Shown one piece after another: positions 60,401-64,000 of a stretch of 64,000 nucleotides of DNA. The position numbers and the translations under genes are program-made. How positions within the stretch are numbered: the first letter of the stretch is position 1; the number at the start of each line of letters is the position of its first letter. The notes below the pieces were generated by a model that had not been told where the DNA came from, did no database searches, and worked only from the letters and a program-made list of their open reading frames with translations. This DNA is from Musa acuminata AAA Group (Eukaryota > Streptophyta > Magnoliopsida > Zingiberales > Musaceae): the NCBI RefSeq assembly GCF_036884655.1, contig NC_088354.1, positions 13,030,501 to 13,094,500 on the forward strand. The letters run 5' to 3'.

Positions 60401-63400
60401 AATAATTCAATGCAAACTAAATGTTGTTTCTTTCCTGGGCATCCTAACCTAGTAATACCATAAAGAATAAACTTATAAGAATAAAGTTGTAATAATTGTT
60501 ATCTTACCAGGGACATTCTGTGTCAAAATCTTTTTTTTAAGGCCTGCTAACAAGTTCAATTTCTAGACATGCTGTGTTTGTCACTATAGATCTAATAAAG
60601 GTATCTTTTTCTGGTCAGTTTTGGATGCTATGTTGGTTTGGTACCTGATTATAACTCAAGTTCAAGTTCTTGCAAGCAGTTTCACCTATGCCATGAGGCC
60701 ATTTTTATGAAGCAAGGATTACTTTACTATTATGATACGGATACCCTTTGAATCACAATTTGTTTGTTTACCTAAAGTTCTTGTAAGCAGTTTTGGCTAT
60801 GCCAAGGCCATATATGTGAAGCAAGGATGCTTTGAATCATGGTTCGCCTTACCGGTCTGTACCTGTGTATTGACCGGCCATCGGTATGGTACATACTAAG
60901 CCTTACCGATGTATCGACACACGGTATGGTGGAGCATACCGATGTACTGATATATACTGCCCGTACCAGTACATACTATCCATATCGAGCAGTATGTTGC
61001 GGTATGATGAACCTTGCCTTGAATTACTTTTTGTATCCATATTAGATATTTACTGAATAGGATACTTGTAGGTGTGGTATTCAATTATATATAAATGGTA
61101 AAAAATTGGATGGTTTTACTTGAATACTTCATGGATACTTCTCGAGATTTGTTTTCTACTTGAATGTCTATTTTGTTAACCTAGTGATGAATAATGATTA
61201 CGTAGTATGTTCATATCTTGTTTGTATTTAGCATTAGTGGGTAGTGAGATTAATTTAATAATCTTAATTACATAAATTCTTGCTATATTTGGCATGCTAT
61301 GTTGCTGAAAATATTTTTCATAATGAATAGGATAGATATCATGATTAGTTACTTATCATTTATCATGATTCACTATATGATATATAATTAGCTATTCTGA
61401 CACTGATTATTGTCAAATACTCATATTCATAAAATATTCTTTGTTGGTATATCCGTTTCTACTTTTTCAAAATGTACTTTGACACATATGTATTGTGTTT
61501 TATTCTTATCTTGTATTTGTATCCAAAGTTCATGGGACCATATCTGTTGGCAGATCTGAGTTATAGGCATCTGAAACTAATTTATTATGCTCTTCAAATT
61601 CCCAGTTTAATAATGTTTTAGCAAGCCTTTCTAGTAGGTTTAATAAGCGGGGTCAGATTTATCATACTTCTTATTACTTGTTGCAGAAAATGTCAAGCAT
61701 GGTAGAGGATTGGATATCTAAGGCTAATGCAAAGCAACGTCGAGGGAGAGCTGGACGTGTGAAACCTGGTATCTGTTTCTGCTTGTACACATGCCACAGA
61801 TATGAAGTGCTCATGCGGCCATTTCAGGTTTGTCCTGTATCATTATGTTGAAGATTTTTCCCCCCCTTAAGTTCTTGTTGACTTTGGTTTCACACTTTCA
61901 CGGTTATCATTTTGTAAAGTTTAAGAACAAATGTTTGACTATATATTCGGCTTGTGTGGAAGAGTTGTATGCCTGTTCATGATATTCTGAAGTTGCCAAT
62001 TCCAGGTCATTTATAGCTTTATTTGGCCAATAAAAGATCATGCCTGTACTTTTAGGCTGTTGTTCAACAAAACGAGGCGCCCTCGAATATTAAAATTTTA
62101 AAAATATATTATGATTGATAAATATGATCAGAATGTGGTGAACTTAGAAAGAAAGTTCTAACTCCTAATAGAGTAATAGTGTACCACCTCAATATAGTGC
62201 AGCAAGTTACTCCACGAAAGTGTTACTTATAAAATGAGAAGATGGAGAAGTAATTGGCGACCATGGAGGAAGGTGGAAACCAACGACGGATGAAGCTGCA
62301 ACGGTGGACGAAATGGATGAGGTTGTCGACGATGGCGGACGAAGCTACAGCAGCGGACGAAGCAAATGAGGTTGTCGACAGCGGCGGACAGAGCTGTAGT
62401 GGCAGACGGCACATAAGAAGGCAATGGACGAGCAGTAGGTTTTCACTTCTGGTTTCTTTCACTAGGTCAGTGTTAGGATAAGTGCACTTACAGCCTACAT
62501 TAGTTGGTTCGATTGAACCAACTTACTCACCAAGTCAACCCAATTTGGCTCGGGCTTCGGTGCACACCCAGGCAGTGCTTCATTGAAATGCCTTGACCGA
62601 GTGCCTAGGCAAGGCACCTTTTGAAAACACTGTTGTTGTTTACCTTCTGAGTGACCAGTCAAGGCTCAGTTAACCAAAATTTATTTTAAGCAAAGCAATA
62701 AAGTTTAAGTCTTACTTTATAAAGTAGATGAATTTCAAACAGAATAAAGAAAACAGAGAAGGAAACAAAAGAAAAGAAGTAATAGAATGTTTGTGTGTGT
62801 GAGAAAGAGAGAGGAATAACATGTACTAGAGGCTATCTGGTACTGGTGTATACCGAAGAGAGAAGAATGAAGAAGAGGAGACGGTGAAGGAAGAGGAAGG
62901 AGGAGAAAGAAGTAAGGAAGAACAGGAGGCATTGGAAGAAGAGGAAGGAAAAAGAGGTGAAGAGGGTTTAGCAATGGAGGAAGAGGAGGCGGTTAAGTAT
63001 CGCATTGGATGGCTGGTGGTGAGCAGCAAGTACCGAGCGACAGTGGCTGCAGGCCTCATCACCAAGCATGAGAAATCACACATCACTAGTCCGTAACCCG
63101 AAGAGAAAAAAATAATGATCGGACCGAACCGAATTACTCAGTTTGAGTTGGTCTGTGTACCTGTAGACAGTTGGACCTATATATACCAGTCGAATCGCGC
63201 TAGACTTGTTGAGATTTCAGTCCTTGTTTGACCCTAGGGATGCATAGTACTCCCAATTTTAAGATGGGCTAGGATATCCCTACAAGATTAAGGAACCTAT
63301 ATAGTGATGGGACTGAGAACATGTTTAGATGTCTCCATGATAGGGTATCAGGAACTCGTTAAGAATCACTTTGTCAAGTCTTTGAGACGGAAGAGAGGAA

Positions 63401-63965
63401 GCACCCTTCGGCCAAACTAAAAGATCCAACATATTTTCTTTGTAACTGAGCATCTCTCAAGAGATAGGGGGAGGATCCTGCTGCTTGTCCTTTAAAATTT
63501 GATGTTTCTCCAGCTCTATGTTTGAATGCTAGTTTGGAGTATAGGATGCCTCTCTGTACAACAGAGAGGAGCTTGTATTATCCCAGAGGGCCCCATTTTC
63601 TGACAGCATGTTATCAGTCAAATTTTACTCCATTATAACCTCCTTCAAAAAGAATTCCTTTTAAATCCTATAATATTCTAATTGTTCTTTTATCGAAATG
63701 GAATCTGAAACCTATTTTCGATAGGTACCTGAGATGGTGAGGATGCCATTGACAGAATTATGTCTCCAAATAAAATCCCTTTCACTGGGAGATACAAAAT
63801 CCTTCTTATTGCAGGTATTTTCTGTCCTCATACTCATGTTTGCCTCTCTTTTTTTTTCTCGAAATATCTTATGTTTGAAATCTAAGGGCGTAATTTGTTT
63901 ACTTACAGGCTATAGAACCTCCACGTGAAGATGTAATTTCTTCTGCAATTGATTTGCTGTATAAG
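39485..63965 (+). CDS. DExH-box RNA helicase, DHX29/DHX57 (plant DExH7) type, 3' end off window
   Basis: Exons: 39485-39781, 40894-40999, 41230-41408, 42605-42752, 42813-43213, 43456-43674, 44162-44273, 44371-44571, 46028-46107, 46422-46544, 49019-49105, 50054-50154, 52751-52808, 53868-53933, 56221-56303, 56397-56580, 57344-57496, 57578-57679, 57786-57938, 59599-59703, 61687-61827, 63725-63814, 63909-63965. All phases agree: 1082 codons so far, ending at a GT donor. Domains: Lys-rich start, UBA-like helices (about 75-120, [20 protein letters not shown]), acidic linker, dsRBD-like unit (about 378-470, ending [17 protein letters not shown]). The SF2 core has Walker [11 protein letters not shown] (about 613-622), Ia TQPRRLA, DEVH (718-721), SAT (755-757), [13 protein letters not shown] and QRRGRAGR (1003-1010). 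The HA2 and OB parts would follow to the right. Family members unwind RNA; DHX29 assists translation initiation, and the plant protein's predicted location (plastid or cytosol) is unsettled. No lesion seen. Confidence 0.93.
45405..45726. mobile_element. hAT-type GGTAC MITE, copy 4, in helicase intron 8
   Basis: 322 bp, from CAAGGTAGGCAATACC to GAAATTGCAGACCTTG, flanked by a perfect 8-bp duplication CTTGAGAC (45397-45404 and 45727-45734). Both ends carry the GGTAC/ACCG family sequence ('ccggtacgggcggtacgta'). The middle is a long AT dinucleotide tract (about 45507-45630) around a short GC-rich island 'acgaggctacgtcgttgcc'. Confidence 0.92.
47080..47365 (+). mobile_element. LINE 3' fragment in helicase intron 10
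   Basis: With stops and frame changes, the plus strand shows the end of a non-LTR reverse-transcriptase reading frame. [11 protein letters not shown] (about 47209-47242) and LNKAK-stop-RESSM (about 47270-47302) resemble the usual GRPKKTW...LDRAQWRERIHV. These are followed by 'catgtaaccaactgcaaatagttgg...' and 'gatgtcgttgatgttgg', the familiar tail of plant LINEs (a tag plus poly TTG). It is strongly decayed and 5' truncated. Confidence 0.65.
47877..48035 (+). repeat. Imperfect duplication in helicase intron 10
   Basis: 'aactcatggttcatgctacaacc' occurs at 47879 and 47975, and 'aagtgtgataatctgccaaagaaag' at 47933 and 48002. The two parts have different offsets (96 and 69), so a tandem duplicate has lost an internal piece. 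Confidence 0.75.
58732..59205. mobile_element. hAT-type GGTAC MITE, copy 5, in helicase intron 19
   Basis: 474 bp, from CAAAGATCTCAATTTCGG to the inverted CAAGGTTCTCAATTTTG, flanked by the 8-bp repeats GTCGCTAC (58724-58731) and GTCTCTAC (59206-59213), one mismatch. The interior is ACCG/GGTAC-rich. The right half contains a 125-bp tandem duplication beginning 'gaggtcaaaacattgg' at 58970 and 'gaggtcaaaacactgg' at 59095. Confidence 0.85.
60838..61016. mobile_element. hAT-type GGTAC MITE, copy 6, in helicase intron 20
   Basis: 179 bp, from CATGGTTCGCCTTACCGG to the inverted CAAGGTTCATCATACCG, flanked by the 8-bp repeats CTTTGAAT (60830-60837) and CCTTGAAT (61017-61024), one mismatch. The interior is full of 'ggtac', 'accg' and 'ggtatgg' words, more diverged than in copies 1, 2 and 4. 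Confidence 0.82.
62065..62629. mobile_element. Candidate second hAT-like element in helicase intron 21
   Basis: The left end CAACAAAACGAGGCGCC and the right end, read inverted, TGTTTTCAAAAGGTGCC are loosely matched inverted ends. An 8-bp CTGTTGTT flanks both sides (62057-62064 and 62630-62637). The interior includes a (G/A)-rich stretch 62235-62420. The duplicated word is low complexity, so the borders are tentative. Confidence 0.4.
62740..63130. repeat. Purine-rich tract in helicase intron 21
   Basis: A long GA-rich run ('agaggagacggtgaaggaag', 'ggaagaagaggaagg') is bordered by 'ggtactggtgtataccg' on the left and 'aagtaccgagcgacag' on the right. A similar purine-rich tract with a bordering 'ggtattacc' lies at 50990-51235 in intron 12. 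Both may be old relatives of the GGTAC elements, but no clear termini are left. Confidence 0.35.
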
Positions 63966-64000
63966 GTGCTGTTTTGGTACACTATAACTGTTTTTATATT

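Overview
The window is nuclear DNA from a flowering plant. GC-rich first exons next to AT-rich introns, and a GC3-rich single-exon TCP gene, suggest a monocot. A Zingiberales (banana-type) genome is my best guess, but this is inference and not decided by the sequence.

Four protein-coding genes are supported. (1) TPLATE, minus strand, 1918-5387: the first three exons of the endocytic TPLATE-complex subunit; the rest lies off the left edge. (2) A single-exon class I TCP transcription factor, plus strand, 13634-15220, with a long upstream region rich in GA/CT runs. (3) A tRNA CCA-adding nucleotidyltransferase, minus strand, 39256-18571: 15 exons encoding 576 aa spread over 20.7 kb. (4) A DExH-box RNA helicase of the DHX29/DHX57/plant DExH7 type, plus strand, from 39485 past the right edge: 23 exons and 1082 codons are visible. 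Every junction in genes 1, 3 and 4 keeps reading phase. Genes 3 and 4 are head-to-head, with only 228 bp between start codons. Between genes 2 and 3 lies a broken copy of the plastid aspartate/prephenate aminotransferase gene (16758-17496).

Much of the rest is mobile DNA in introns. Three members of one non-coding LTR family are present: a terminus at 1-342 in a TPLATE intron, an intact nested copy at 26140-30883 and a rearranged copy at 33471-36766 in CCA-enzyme introns. There is also a solo LTR (19632-19797), a tRNA-derived SINE with a target duplication (37009-37159), a LINE tail (about 47080-47365) and a candidate hAT element (62065-62629).

The most striking structure is a family of small hAT-type inverted-repeat elements built from GGTAC/ACCG palindromes. 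Termini resemble CAAGGT...ACCTTG and the flanks carry 8-bp target duplications. Five copies have both ends and one is truncated. One copy was split by the LTR element, and that LTR element itself carries another copy whose empty site survives in the neighbouring LTR element.

The stretches 5388-13633 and 15221-16757 are intergenic. I see no recognisable protein gene there apart from the two weak unassigned blocks listed.
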